Shown piece by piece: positions 18,575-26,932 of a DNA stretch of 42,162 nt. This DNA comes from Eudoraea sp. (GTDB lineage: Bacteria > Bacteroidota > Bacteroidia > Flavobacteriales > Flavobacteriaceae): NCBI GenBank assembly GCA_024639765.1, contig JAHEHU010000019.1, forward strand, positions 1 to 42,162. Direction: 5' to 3'. The notes beneath the pieces were generated by a model. The model had not been told where the DNA came from and did not search any database. It worked only from the letters and a program-made list of their open reading frames with translations. A program made the translations under genes and the position numbers. Positions within the stretch are counted from its first letter, which is position 1. Each line of letters opens with the position of its first letter.

Positions 18575-18604
18575 TTGTAGGGCTTTCAAAATTTGCTAAA
18601 TTTG
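18575..18604 (+). promoter_or_regulatory. yebC promoter
   Basis: TTG at 18575-18577, a 19-base spacer and TAAATTTG at 18597-18604 form a complete Bacteroidota consensus. The predicted start of transcription is about 20 bases before the yebC ATG. Confidence 0.75.
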
Positions 18605-18630
18605 CCTGTATTTACTCAGGAAATTAGTAT

Positions 18631-19341
18631 ATGGGAAGAGCATTTGAATTTCGGAAAGCGCGAAAAATGAAGCGTTGGTCTGCCATGTCCAAGGCCTTTA
18701 CACGTATAGGCAAAGATATTGTGATGGCAGTAAAGGAAGGAGGTCCAGATCCTGATGCCAATTCACGGCTGCGAGCAGTGATCCAAAATGCGAAATCCGT
18801 GAATATGCCCAAGGATAATATTGAACGGGCCATAAAAAGAGCCTCGGACAAATCCCAGGGTGAATACAAAGAAGTGTTATTTGAAGGGTATGCACCCCAT
18901 GGAATTGCTGTCCTTATAGAAACTGCAACCGACAACAATACGCGCACAGTGGCCAATATAAGGAGTTACTTCAACAAGTGTAACGGGAGCCTCGGCACTT
19001 CCGGATCCGTAGAATTTATGTTCGATCATACGTGTAATTTCAGAATACCTACCGAAGGTATAGATCCCGAAGAATTGGAACTCGACTTTATTGATTTCGG
19101 TGCAGAAGAGGTCTTTGAGGACGAGGATGGAATTATGATTTATGCTCCTTTTGAAAGTTTTGGGGCCATTCAAAAAGAACTGGAATCCAGAGAAATAGAA
19201 ATTTTATCGTCTGGGTTTGAGCGTATTCCGCAGGTCACCAAGGAGCTAAGCGCCGAAGAAGCCGAAGATGTGGAAAAACTTCTTGAAAAGATTGAAGAGG
19301 ATGATGATGTACAAAACGTATATCACACCATGAAGGAATAA
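18631..19341 (+). CDS. yebC: YebC/PmpR family protein
   Basis: A 236-residue cytoplasmic protein of the universally conserved YebC/TACO1 family. The N-terminus MGRAFEFRKARKMKRW and the GPDPDANSRLRAVIQNAK segment (about 37-55) are diagnostic, as is NMPKDNIERAIKRAS. Members are described both as DNA-binding regulators and as factors that relieve ribosome stalling, for example at proline stretches; which applies here cannot be judged. It has its own consensus promoter and ends in an acidic tail. Confidence 0.95.
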   Translation: MGRAFEFRKARKMKRWSAMSKAFTRIGKDIVMAVKEGGPDPDANSRLRAVIQNAKSVNMPKDNIERAIKRASDKSQGEYKEVLFEGYAPHGIAVLIETATDNNTRTVANIRSYFNKCNGSLGTSGSVEFMFDHTCNFRIPTEGIDPEELELDFIDFGAEEVFEDEDGIMIYAPFESFGAIQKELESREIEILSSGFERIPQVTKELSAEEAEDVEKLLEKIEEDDDVQNVYHTMKE

Positions 19342-19586
19342 GATATCCTAGTCAACGTGCCAAAATAGAATTTTATATTTCTCCTGCCTATTTATAATAA
19401 TAGCTAGCTTACTCTTAAGAAAGCTTTGAATATTGGCTTATACACTGAAGGTTTAGGTTTATGGCATTCTTCTACGTATGCCTTAATACTATCAACTGAT
19501 TGAGATCATTGTGTAATTGACCTTAGATGCTTAGGTTGTTTGTATATGAATTTTCATTTAAATCCTATGATCTAAAACCTAAAGTC
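19342..19586 (+). other. 245-base intergenic region, lipoprotein 1 leader
   Basis: No ORF or RNA gene recognised. TTAGGTT (about 19531-19537) and AACCTAA (about 19577-19583) form a 7-base inverted repeat flanking the last 40 bases before lipoprotein 1. No full promoter match was found. Confidence 0.35.
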
Positions 19587-20096
19587 ATGAAAGCACTAAG
19601 TAAATTATTTCTATTCGCGCCCTTCTTTGCCCTTTTACTCTTTTCCTGTTCTTCTGATGACCCTGAAACTAAATCTGATTGTGGTCCTAATTATTGTATT
19701 AGTGAATTACAGGGAACCTGGGAAGCTACTGAGTACACCTTAACATTTTGTGGAACGGGTAATCCTCCAAATCCCAGTAGTTTTGAAGCTATAGCCGCAG
19801 GTGGTTCTGCAACGCTTGTTATACAATCCAATGGCAGATTTTCATTAAACGCAATGATCATGATTGATGGACAAACATTCCAAGAAACTGCATCAGGAAC
19901 AATTTATTTTGAAGACGGGAAATTTTTCGCCATTCAGTTCGATGATGATGAACCAAATGATCCTACGTATTTCGGAGACACATTGAATGGTAATACCTTT
20001 AGTATAGTTGGAGGAACTCCGGTAGCCGAGTGGGACTTTGATATGGATGAAATAGATGAAGAGGCCTGCGTAGCCCTTACATTTGTCAAAGTTTAG
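19587..20096 (+). CDS. lipocalin-like surface lipoprotein 1
   Basis: A 169-residue lipoprotein. The ATG at 19587 is chosen because it begins the signal peptide MKALSKLFLFAPFFALLLFS; the upstream in-frame extension is not signal-like. The lipobox LLFSC is followed by SSDDPE, an acidic segment like the surface-export signal of Bacteroidota lipoproteins. The mature part begins CISELQGTWEAT, contains VIQSNGRFSL, and ends in an acidic WDFDMDEIDEEAC followed by a beta strand, a pattern of small lipocalin-like barrels. It shares these blocks with the next gene, so the two are paralogues. Ligand and role unknown. Confidence 0.8.
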   Translation: MKALSKLFLFAPFFALLLFSCSSDDPETKSDCGPNYCISELQGTWEATEYTLTFCGTGNPPNPSSFEAIAAGGSATLVIQSNGRFSLNAMIMIDGQTFQETASGTIYFEDGKFFAIQFDDDEPNDPTYFGDTLNGNTFSIVGGTPVAEWDFDMDEIDEEACVALTFVKV

Positions 20097-20144
20097 GATG
20101 ACAACTTCTAATGTATCGTTTTTTGATCTTTATTAAAACTAAAA

Positions 20145-20204
20145 CGTAGCTGTCCCTGATAACCTGAAATGCTATTTTCAGCCGTTATTTGGGATAGCTT
20201 TTTA
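20145..20204 (+). terminator. long intrinsic terminator after lipoprotein 1
   Basis: An extended hairpin: AGCTGTCCC (20148-20156) pairs with GGGATAGCT (20191-20199), ATAAC with GTTAT, and CTGAAA with TTTCAG around a small loop, with short internal bulges. A T-run follows at once. Confidence 0.75.
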
Positions 20205-20367
20205 TATGATAGTGGCACTCACTTCACAAAAGCTATAAAGATGAATTTATTTAAAACACTTCCTGCCAATCCATTACAGATACGATACATAACGAAATAA
20301 TGCCACTTTACTTCTGTGGATCGCAATGCATTTCAACCTCATATACCACCTTACATGATTAGGGTCA

Positions 20368-20398
20368 TTGCACATGCTTTTGTACAGAGCTACCTTTG
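20368..20398 (+). promoter_or_regulatory. lipoprotein 2 promoter
   Basis: TTG (20368-20370), 20-base spacer, TACCTTTG (20391-20398): a complete consensus, 52 bases before the start codon. Confidence 0.75.
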
Positions 20399-20402
20399 AT
20401 CA

Positions 20403-20438
20403 TTAGAATTTCTAATTCGTTCATTCGTGAACTTCTAA
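20403..20438 (+). promoter_or_regulatory. 5'-leader hairpin of lipoprotein 2
   Basis: GTTCA-TTCG-TGAAC (20419-20432), a stem with a stable UUCG tetraloop, is enclosed by TTAGAA (20403-20408) and TTCTAA (20433-20438). It begins at about the predicted transcription start, 12 bases before the start codon at its 3' side. It may stabilise the mRNA; no regulator is implied. Confidence 0.5.
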
Positions 20439-20450
20439 ATCAAAGAAATC

Positions 20451-20939
20451 ATGAGAACTTCAGTAAAAACATTATTATTTGGCACATTATTGATTTTGTT
20501 TGGTGCATTGTCTTGCAGCGAAGAAGATCCGATAAGTGAACTCACCAAGGATGGTGATTTTAACATCAGTGAATTAGCAGGTACTTGGGAGGCCACACAA
20601 GCACAATTTAGTGTAAATACCACTTCTGTAGATGTTGTGGAAGACGGAGGTACCGTTGCGATGACCGTACAATCTAACGGCCGTTTTACCCTGACCCTCG
20701 ATCCGATAGACCGGGCACCCTACACAGTAAGTGGAGAAATGTTCTGGGAAAAATGGGAAGGAAGCTACTTCTTTGCCATCGTATGGGATGACGAACCCGG
20801 AGATTGGGACACCTATGGCCATACCTGGGACGGTACAACTTTTACCATTAACGGAGGTACTGGCTCCGGCGAATATGATTTTGATAATGATGGGGATGCG
20901 GAACCGTGTACACTGCATTTTGACTTCGTGAGAAGCTAG
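20451..20939 (+). CDS. lipocalin-like surface lipoprotein 2
   Basis: A 162-residue lipoprotein with signal peptide (TLLFGTLLILFGALSC) and an acidic CSEEDP stretch after the lipid-bearing cysteine, consistent with export to the cell surface. The mature domain begins ISELAGTWEAT, has AMTVQSNGRFTLTL and ends YDFDNDGDAEPCTLHFDFV. These blocks align with lipoprotein 1. It has its own promoter, so the pair is independently transcribed. Only one base separates its stop from the end of the convergent acyltransferase gene; the junction is the palindrome AAGCTAGCTT. Function unknown. Confidence 0.8.
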   Translation: MRTSVKTLLFGTLLILFGALSCSEEDPISELTKDGDFNISELAGTWEATQAQFSVNTTSVDVVEDGGTVAMTVQSNGRFTLTLDPIDRAPYTVSGEMFWEKWEGSYFFAIVWDDEPGDWDTYGHTWDGTTFTINGGTGSGEYDFDNDGDAEPCTLHFDFVRS

Positions 20940-20940
20940 C

Positions 20941-21477
20941 TTAAGTGTATTCTGGGATCTTCCCTACCACTCCTTTGAAGAAATCTTTATACCGTGCAAA
21001 GTCTTTCTCCTTATCATCCGTAGGGAATACAGGATCAGAAATTTTCACCTGTTTCTTCCCATAGTCGAATGCTACCATCACTATGGGCACCTTGGCCTCT
21101 TTGGCTATGTAGTAAAACCCGGTTTTCCATTTGGTAACTTTCTTTCGCGTTCCTTCCGGAGATAAGGCCAACCTAAAAACCTTGCGCTGGGTAAATATCT
21201 TTGCAGTACTAACTACGGTATCGCTGTTTTTACTTCGGTCTATGGGTGTACCCCCCATCCATCTAAAATACCAACCAAAAGGAGGGTTGAACAAACTCTT
21301 CTTGCCAATAAAGTTAAATTCCCGTTTCAAAATGCTTCTTAACAATAACCCTATAAAGAAATCTACCCAACTGGTATGGGGAACAATGATCACAACACAT
21401 TTCTCCACTTCCGGAAACGGACCAATCAGCTTCCATCTCATTAACTTAAAAAAAATGAATTTACTCAGGACGCGCAT
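20941..21477 (-). CDS. 1-acyl-sn-glycerol-3-phosphate acyltransferase-like protein (PlsC family)
   Basis: A 178-residue member of the lysophospholipid acyltransferase superfamily. The HX4D motif is HTSWVD near residue 34, the acceptor-binding FRLALSPEGTR motif near 106, and MGGTPIDRSK near 74. It is shorter than typical PlsC (about 240) and lacks an N-terminal membrane helix, as is usual for this compact flavobacterial form. It lies 89 bases downstream of the KdnB-like gene on the same strand, so a role in envelope lipid or lipid A acylation is possible but unproven. Confidence 0.85.
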   Translation of the reverse strand: MRVLSKFIFFKLMRWKLIGPFPEVEKCVVIIVPHTSWVDFFIGLLLRSILKREFNFIGKKSLFNPPFGWYFRWMGGTPIDRSKNSDTVVSTAKIFTQRKVFRLALSPEGTRKKVTKWKTGFYYIAKEAKVPIVMVAFDYGKKQVKISDPVFPTDDKEKDFARYKDFFKGVVGKIPEYT

Positions 21478-21566
21478 ACAAGATTTCTGTGCTTTTTTAA
21501 TTTAAAATTATACGTTGTGAAGTTCGTAAGAACGTGAAAAAAAACGATGCTCGCTAACTTAAAAGA

Positions 21567-22694
21567 TTATATTTTACGGTAGATCTCTCTAAGTTTTTCA
21601 CGGCTTACCTTTGTTTTCCATGCGGGTCCCAGGGCATTTTCCCAAAGCGGTTCCATGCTCATAGAAACAGAGATCATTGTATTCATTTCTTCTTCAGAAA
21701 GATCACTACAAATACCGGTAGGTAAAACAATTTGGTGACGCTCCATCATTTTATAAAATAATTCAACGCCCTCAGGATAATACTCTTCAAGATGTTGGAA
21801 AACAAGACAATTACCAATTCCATGTCTAACACCCAAGACGTAAGACAAGCCATAACTAAGGGCATGTGCTACCCCAACCTGTGAATACGCGATACTCATG
21901 CCACCATGCCAGGAGGCCATCATCAGTTTATCTCGTGACTCCGATGGCGAAAGTGACCCCAGGAATACCTCTTTGCAGAGGTCCAATGCTTTCTCCCCAT
22001 AACTTTGGCTGAAAGCATTTAAAAAGGTGCCATTCAATGATTCTATACAATGTATATAGCAGTCCATCCCCGTGTAAAACCATTGTTCTTCTGGTACTCC
22101 CTTTGTGAGATCGGGATCTAACAATACCTGATCAAAAGTGGTAAAATCAGAATTGATCCCCAATTTGCGATTTGGTCCCGATAATACCGTGGTCCGAGAA
22201 ACCTCTGCCCCTGTTCCGCTTATTGTTGGAATTCCAACATGATAAATGGCTGGTTTAGACACCAGATCCCAGCCTTGATATTTTGAAGCAGAACCAACAT
22301 TGGTTAACATAATTGATACTGCCTTTGACAGATCTAGAAGGGTCCCTCCTCCAATTCCCACAATGCCGGAAGGTAATTCCTGGAATTCATTATTGATCAT
22401 GGAAACCAGGGTATCTACCTGCAAAGTTTTAGGTTCTTCATCTGCAGAAATGAAAACGATCTTGTCATTAAAAAGCACAGGAATTCTGGATAACAAAGAA
22501 GTGTTTTCAAAAACATCATCGACCAAATAAATTATGGGGGCTTCTGAATTCTTTCGCTTTGGCAATAAAATCTCGCCCAATTGATCAAAACAACCACTTC
22601 CAAAAACCACCCTGGGTACCATTGGAAAGTTTCTATAATAGGTATGGGCTCCTTTCTTCGGCATATTCAAAATTAAATCTTTCTTTTCGTCCAT
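21567..22694 (-). CDS. KdnB-like iron-containing dehydrogenase, putative Kdo 8-oxidase
   Basis: A 375-residue group III (iron-dependent) alcohol dehydrogenase. The nucleotide-binding GIGGGTLLDLSK is at about 113-124. The metal ligands are intact: D211 and H215 in GMDCYIHCIE, H277 in VGVAHALSYG, and H291 in GVRHGIGN. KdnB of Shewanella oxidises C8 of 3-deoxy-D-manno-octulosonate as the first step to the 8-amino sugar Kdo8N. The assignment rests on overall resemblance and on the gene lying two genes after kdsB. The transaminase KdnA is not in the window. The HAD gene ends 7 bases upstream, indicating one operon. Confidence 0.75.
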   Translation of the reverse strand: MDEKKDLILNMPKKGAHTYYRNFPMVPRVVFGSGCFDQLGEILLPKRKNSEAPIIYLVDDVFENTSLLSRIPVLFNDKIVFISADEEPKTLQVDTLVSMINNEFQELPSGIVGIGGGTLLDLSKAVSIMLTNVGSASKYQGWDLVSKPAIYHVGIPTISGTGAEVSRTTVLSGPNRKLGINSDFTTFDQVLLDPDLTKGVPEEQWFYTGMDCYIHCIESLNGTFLNAFSQSYGEKALDLCKEVFLGSLSPSESRDKLMMASWHGGMSIAYSQVGVAHALSYGLSYVLGVRHGIGNCLVFQHLEEYYPEGVELFYKMMERHQIVLPTGICSDLSEEEMNTMISVSMSMEPLWENALGPAWKTKVSREKLREIYRKI

Positions 22695-22701
22695 AAGGGT
22701 C

Positions 22702-23400
22702 TTACAGATATTTTAATAGTTCCTTTATCCCTGATAAGGTTAGGTGATTATTTGAATGTTCATCGGGTGACACTTCCTCATGCGCCCAGGTAGTATGAAA
22801 AGGTATATGAACGGCTTGTGCTCCTATAGAAAGGATCGGTAAGACATCCGATTTTAAGGAATTCCCGACCATTAGGAACTCTGAAACCTCAATTTCTAAG
22901 TGCTCCAGTAAATTCATATAATTCAATTCCTTTTTATCACTAAGTACCTCCACATGATGGAAATAGGTAGATAGTCCGGAGCGATCCAGTTTTCGTTCCT
23001 GATCTAGCAGATCGCCCTTAGTAAGTACGATCAGTCGATATTTATCCGATAAATTCTTCAATACCTCTTCCACATTGTCTAATAATTCCACAGGATGGGA
23101 TATCATTTTTTTACCAAGATTCAGAATTTCCTGTAAGGTTGTTTGTGAAACCTGGTGATTTGAAATATCCATGGCAGATTCTATCATGGATAAGGTAAAA
23201 CTTTTAATACCATATCCATAAAGGTCCAGGTTTCCGATCTCCGTTCTAAACAACTCCTGATCTATCTTATTCTTGGTCTCATACTTTTCTAGTAATGAAG
23301 CAAATTGTTCTTCTGCTTCCCTAAAATAGGTTTCATTTACCCATAAGGTATCATCTGCATCAAAGCCAACCACTTTTATGTTACTGAAATCTACTTCCAT
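22702..23400 (-). CDS. HAD-superfamily hydrolase
   Basis: A 232-residue phosphatase-like protein. Motif I is [11 protein letters not shown] at about 11-21 with nucleophile and general acid D15 and D17; motif II is LIVLTKGD near 122; motif IV is [14 protein letters not shown] near 175-188. An alpha-helical C1 cap lies between motifs I and II, unlike the capless KdsC, so it is not an evident Kdo-8-phosphate phosphatase. It overlaps the kdsB end by 10 bases and precedes the KdnB-like gene by 7, so it is translationally linked to Kdo activation. Substrate unknown. Confidence 0.85.
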   Translation of the reverse strand: MEVDFSNIKVVGFDADDTLWVNETYFREAEEQFASLLEKYETKNKIDQELFRTEIGNLDLYGYGIKSFTLSMIESAMDISNHQVSQTTLQEILNLGKKMISHPVELLDNVEEVLKNLSDKYRLIVLTKGDLLDQERKLDRSGLSTYFHHVEVLSDKKELNYMNLLEHLEIEVSEFLMVGNSLKSDVLPILSIGAQAVHIPFHTTWAHEEVSPDEHSNNHLTLSGIKELLKYL

Positions 23401-24119
23401 GCAGCTTTTGCTTTTTCGAGGTCTTCGGGAGTATCAATCTCAATACCGGTGACCAATGTCTCTACCATTTTAATTTTTTTTCCATACTCCAGGTACCTAA
23501 TGGCCTCAATCTTCTCAGAGGCTTCTAACGGAAGCATGGGCAGACGCCTGAAATCCAGTACTGCTTGCTTTCTAAAGGCATATACCCCTTTATGCTTGTA
23601 ATAGCTTGGTGTTCTGTCAGTTGCTCTTGGAAACGGAATCACAGATCTTGAAAAGTATAGTGCAAAATTCTGTTGGTCTACGATTACTTTTACTGTATTG
23701 GGACTTTCTATATCATCCAGGTCCGTTATTCTGGTCATAAGGGATGCCAGATCTACTTCCTTTGCGCTATCTTTTTTAAACACCTGTATTAAGCTCGCCA
23801 AACTTTCTTTATCCGTAAAGGGTTCGTCACCCTGTATATTGACCACTATATCTATGTCCATATTGGCAACTGCTTCGGCAATTCTATCACTTCCACATTC
23901 ATGTTCCTCTATGCTCATAATGGCCTTACCGCCATTGGCAATGATCGTGTCATAAATGAGTGTGCTGTCTGTCACTACGTAAACGGCATCAAAAAGTCCT
24001 GTGGCCATTGCGGCTTCATAGGTTCTTATAATGACCGGCTTTCCTGCCAGATCCTGCATCAATTTACCAGGGAATCTGGAAGCGGCATAACGGGCAGGTA
24101 TCATGGCGATTATATTCAT
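23391..24119 (-). CDS. kdsB: 3-deoxy-manno-octulosonate cytidylyltransferase (CMP-Kdo synthetase)
   Basis: A 242-residue enzyme that joins Kdo (or, in Kdo8N producers, the 8-amino sugar) to CMP from CTP before transfer to lipid A. The N-terminal [20 protein letters not shown] is the nucleotide-binding signature, [11 protein letters not shown] near residue 77 is diagnostic of KdsB, and VNIQGDEPF near 93 carries the metal-binding aspartate. It is followed by the HAD and KdnB-like genes with overlap or near overlap, and preceded by DUF4126 by 22 bases. Confidence 0.95.
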   Translation of the reverse strand: MNIIAMIPARYAASRFPGKLMQDLAGKPVIIRTYEAAMATGLFDAVYVVTDSTLIYDTIIANGGKAIMSIEEHECGSDRIAEAVANMDIDIVVNIQGDEPFTDKESLASLIQVFKKDSAKEVDLASLMTRITDLDDIESPNTVKVIVDQQNFALYFSRSVIPFPRATDRTPSYYKHKGVYAFRKQAVLDFRRLPMLPLEASEKIEAIRYLEYGKKIKMVETLVTGIEIDTPEDLEKAKAAWK

Positions 24120-24141
24120 AGTGGTAATTCCTGTAATGAGA

Positions 24142-24711
24142 TTAGTTTTTAAGTTTTGGTCGCAATTTTCTATAAATGGAAAATATAAAGATCAATAGGA
24201 TGATCACAAGAATAGCAGCTATTATTGGTGCAATTATGGAAACTACTGCAACTAAAAGTGCTGTTGTGGTTTCTATAAAAGAGATGATGGGATTTCCAAT
24301 ACCGGCAGTGCTAACTGTGGAGGCCACCCTCCCGGTTGCGGACGCTCCCTTAATGGCGGTGGCAGTCCCTCCTCCGGCAATGATCGCCAATGACCATGTA
24401 ATGACGGGGTCAAGATCTGAAATGGTCGCTACCATAACGGCCGTACCAGCCAAAGCCGCTAAAGGCAAGGCCAGGCTGTCTAGTACATTATCAACATATG
24501 GGATAAAATAGGCAAAGACCTCAATCACTGTAGCTACCCCCAGGGTAATCAGTGCAAATAGGCTTCCGATCCATTCCCAATGTTCATTGAGATCCCACAT
24601 TCCAAAATAGGATGCAGCACTTAGCACAAACAAGGGTAAGAACACCCGAAACCCAACAGAGGCGGCTAATCCAATTCCTAAAAAAATGCTGATTATGGTT
24701 TCTGAGGTCAT
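24142..24711 (-). CDS. DUF4126 family membrane protein
   Basis: A 189-residue integral membrane protein with about five hydrophobic segments, the clearest at 5-35, 50-75, 80-100, 102-120 and 148-180. The glycine/alanine-rich central loop and the N-terminal [20 protein letters not shown] match DUF4126. Function unknown. It stands between a helicase gene (34 bases upstream) and kdsB (22 bases downstream) on the same strand, suggesting co-transcription, but nothing shows a role in Kdo metabolism. Confidence 0.8.
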   Translation of the reverse strand: MTSETIISIFLGIGLAASVGFRVFLPLFVLSAASYFGMWDLNEHWEWIGSLFALITLGVATVIEVFAYFIPYVDNVLDSLALPLAALAGTAVMVATISDLDPVITWSLAIIAGGGTATAIKGASATGRVASTVSTAGIGNPIISFIETTTALLVAVVSIIAPIIAAILVIILLIFIFSIYRKLRPKLKN

Positions 24712-24745
24712 TCTAGAGCAATCTAAACACTAAAGTAACGTATTC

Positions 24746-26179
24746 TCAATCAAGAAAAAAATCGTCCTTAAAACCGATTAAATATAACTTTTCTCTGGCC
24801 CTGGTGATGGCTGTATACAACCAACGAAAATATTCTTTATCCGGTCCGGAGGGCAAATACGGCTGCTCTACAAAAACGGTATGCCATTGTCCCCCCTGGG
24901 ATTTATGGCAGGTTATAGCATATGAAAATTTCACCTGCAGGGCATTAAAGAAAGTGTTGTTCTTCACGGCGAGGAATTTCTTGTATTTTGAAGTTTCCCG
25001 GGCATAATCTTTTAATACCTCCTGATAAAGTTTGTTGCCATCCTCATAGGAGAGTGAAGGCGTTTCTGCCTTAAGCGTATCTAACAATAGAACTGTTTCA
25101 AAGGGCTTTTGATTGGGGTAGTCTGTCATTTTGACCTTTACTTCTGCAAATCTAAAACCATAAAGTTCTTTAAATGAAAAAATCTCCAGCACTTCTACAA
25201 TATCGCCATTCGCAATAAAGCCAGCCTCCGATTGGGGTTTCAGCCAGAAGTAATTATTTTTCACCACCATTAAAAAATCGCCGACAGACAGATCGTTTTC
25301 AAGAAAAAGGATACGTTTCCTGATATTGTCATTATACAAATTGGCTCGTTTATTAGACCGAACTATCAAAGCGCTTTCTTCCTTTCCCTGCGTTGAATAC
25401 GCTTCTTCAATCGCTTCCTGAATGTCATAGCCATCCGTTAACCGAACGATGTCTGTAAAAGACTCCAGCCTGAATTGGAAACTATCAAAGAGATCGCTTT
25501 GCAACTGATCTCTTAGCTGAGTTGCATTCACAAGGATACCTGAATCCTGTGCCTGTCTCACCACCTCGTCTAATTCTATTAAGGTTACTTCCTTTCCAAA
25601 ATGAGTTTGCAGTTGATGTTCGTCCAGTGCCGGACTCAGTGATAAGCGTACAGGAGGCAGTTGTGCAGTGTCGCCAATTAGGATGAGTTTACATTGATGG
25701 CCCGAATAAACAAATTGAATAAGATCATCTAGAAGTGAGCCGTTTTCAAACAGTTTAGAATCGGAAGGGGCATCCGGGATCATTGAAGCTTCATCTACAA
25801 TAAAGACAGTATTTCTATGCTTATTTGGTGCGAGTACAAATCGTATCCCACCACCCCGTTCTTTTTTTGGAAAATAAATCTTTCTATGAATTGTAAAAGC
25901 CTGAGTCTTGGAATAACTAGACATTACTTTTGCTGCTCTTCCGGTAGGTGCCATTAAAACAGCTTTAAGAGAAGTTTTCCAGAGATTTGTGACCAGATCC
26001 CCTATGATGGTAGTTTTCCCGGTCCCGGCAAATCCCTTCAGTAAAAAAAGCTGATCTCTGCTGCCAGTTAGCAGAAACTCTGCCAGTAATTGTAAGGTAA
26101 TATCCTGTTTCTCAGTAGGTGTGTGTGGAAATTTATCCTTTAAGAGACGGTAAAATGTGGAAGCAGTAGGAGTATCCAT
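24746..26179 (-). CDS. RecD-like ATP-dependent DNA helicase (AAA_30/UvrD C-terminal family)
   Basis: A 477-residue superfamily 1B-type helicase. Walker A is LKGFAGTGKTTI near residue 48, motif Ia is MAPTGRAAKVM near 75, Walker B is VFIVDEASM near 125, motif III is LILIGDTAQLPPV near 160, and the C-terminal motifs are YAITCHKSQGGQW near 427 and YTAITRAREKLYLIG near 455. It lacks the N-terminal domain of full RecD2, as do the short Bacteroidota forms. A role in DNA repair is inferred from family. No partner recB/recC genes are nearby. Confidence 0.88.
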   Translation of the reverse strand: MDTPTASTFYRLLKDKFPHTPTEKQDITLQLLAEFLLTGSRDQLFLLKGFAGTGKTTIIGDLVTNLWKTSLKAVLMAPTGRAAKVMSSYSKTQAFTIHRKIYFPKKERGGGIRFVLAPNKHRNTVFIVDEASMIPDAPSDSKLFENGSLLDDLIQFVYSGHQCKLILIGDTAQLPPVRLSLSPALDEHQLQTHFGKEVTLIELDEVVRQAQDSGILVNATQLRDQLQSDLFDSFQFRLESFTDIVRLTDGYDIQEAIEEAYSTQGKEESALIVRSNKRANLYNDNIRKRILFLENDLSVGDFLMVVKNNYFWLKPQSEAGFIANGDIVEVLEIFSFKELYGFRFAEVKVKMTDYPNQKPFETVLLLDTLKAETPSLSYEDGNKLYQEVLKDYARETSKYKKFLAVKNNTFFNALQVKFSYAITCHKSQGGQWHTVFVEQPYLPSGPDKEYFRWLYTAITRAREKLYLIGFKDDFFLD

Positions 26180-26239
26180 GAGCTATCAAAGATAAACAGG
26201 ATTTTTGGGTCAAAAACTTTTACGATTGAAAAAAAATTG

Positions 26240-26247
26240 TAGATTTG
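26240..26247 (+). promoter_or_regulatory. candidate promoter -7 element for the 26282 gene cluster
   Basis: TAGATTTG fits TAnnTTTG and ends 34 bases before the ATG at 26282. The -33 region is only TTT (26219-26221), so the match is partial. Confidence 0.45.
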
Positions 26248-26281
26248 TTGGAACCGCTAAATTTAATTAATACTTGTTCAA

Positions 26282-26932
26282 ATGAAAACCATCTTTCAAA
26301 TAATACTTTGGATCGCCTGTATTGTTTTAGGTTACCTAATTTATCGTTCTGTAACTGGTCCGATCGAATTTAAAAAAATAAAACAAGAACGTTTTGACAA
26401 GGTAATTTCTGTTCTTAAGGATATCCGGAACTCTCAGGAAGCCTACAAAACAGTAAATGGAAAATTTGCCAATGACTTCAATAGTTTGATCGCTTTTGTA
26501 GATACTGGTAAATATACCATTACGCAGAGAAGGGATTCATCCTACATGGAATTTGACAAAACCTATGGTATTGATCTATTACAAGAAGTTACCATAGTGG
26601 ATACCCTCGGCTTCATAGCTATTAAAGATTCTCTTTTCAAAGGAGATACGCGCTATAAAAGTATGATGAATGTGCCGTATGCACAGAATAATCAGACTTT
26701 TGAAATGAAGGCAGACATCATTGAAAAAAGTGGTTATAGAGCGCCTGTTTTTGAAGTCAAGGTGAAGAAGGACATCATCTTATACGATCAGCCAAAAGAT
26801 TTGCTGACAAGGGAAAACTCCCAGATAAGTGTTGAGGAAGTAAATGGTTCTGAGATCAAGGTTGGATCACTCACAGAGGTGAGCACCAACGGAAACTGGC
26901 CCCCTATTTATGACAAAAAAGGAGACCAATAA
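26282..26932 (+). CDS. membrane-anchored pseudopilin-like protein of unknown function
   Basis: A 216-residue protein with one N-terminal membrane helix (TIFQIILWIACIVLGYLIYR) and a periplasmic or cytoplasmic remainder. The helix runs into KQERFDKVISVLKDIRNSQE, AYKTVNGKFANDFNSLIAFV, a pattern like the post-helix region of type II pseudopilins (GspG-like), though no prepilin peptidase site precedes it. The rest looks beta-rich. Its end overlaps the start of the DUF3822 gene by 23 bases, so the two are translationally coupled. No biochemical role is known to me. Confidence 0.75.
   Translation: MKTIFQIILWIACIVLGYLIYRSVTGPIEFKKIKQERFDKVISVLKDIRNSQEAYKTVNGKFANDFNSLIAFVDTGKYTITQRRDSSYMEFDKTYGIDLLQEVTIVDTLGFIAIKDSLFKGDTRYKSMMNVPYAQNNQTFEMKADIIEKSGYRAPVFEVKVKKDIILYDQPKDLLTRENSQISVEEVNGSEIKVGSLTEVSTNGNWPPIYDKKGDQ

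Larger units (their letters stand above)
20097..20450 (+). other. 354-base gap between the two lipoprotein genes
   Basis: The first 108 bases hold a long terminator hairpin, the last 85 a consensus promoter and a 5'-leader hairpin. The middle (about 20205-20367) is AT-rich with no ORF, repeat or RNA gene recognised. Confidence 0.7.

Noticed and set aside
21527-21566. T-run with a short stem after the KdnB-like gene (minus strand)
   Set aside because: The stem is only about 4 bp including a G-U pair; too weak to call a terminator.
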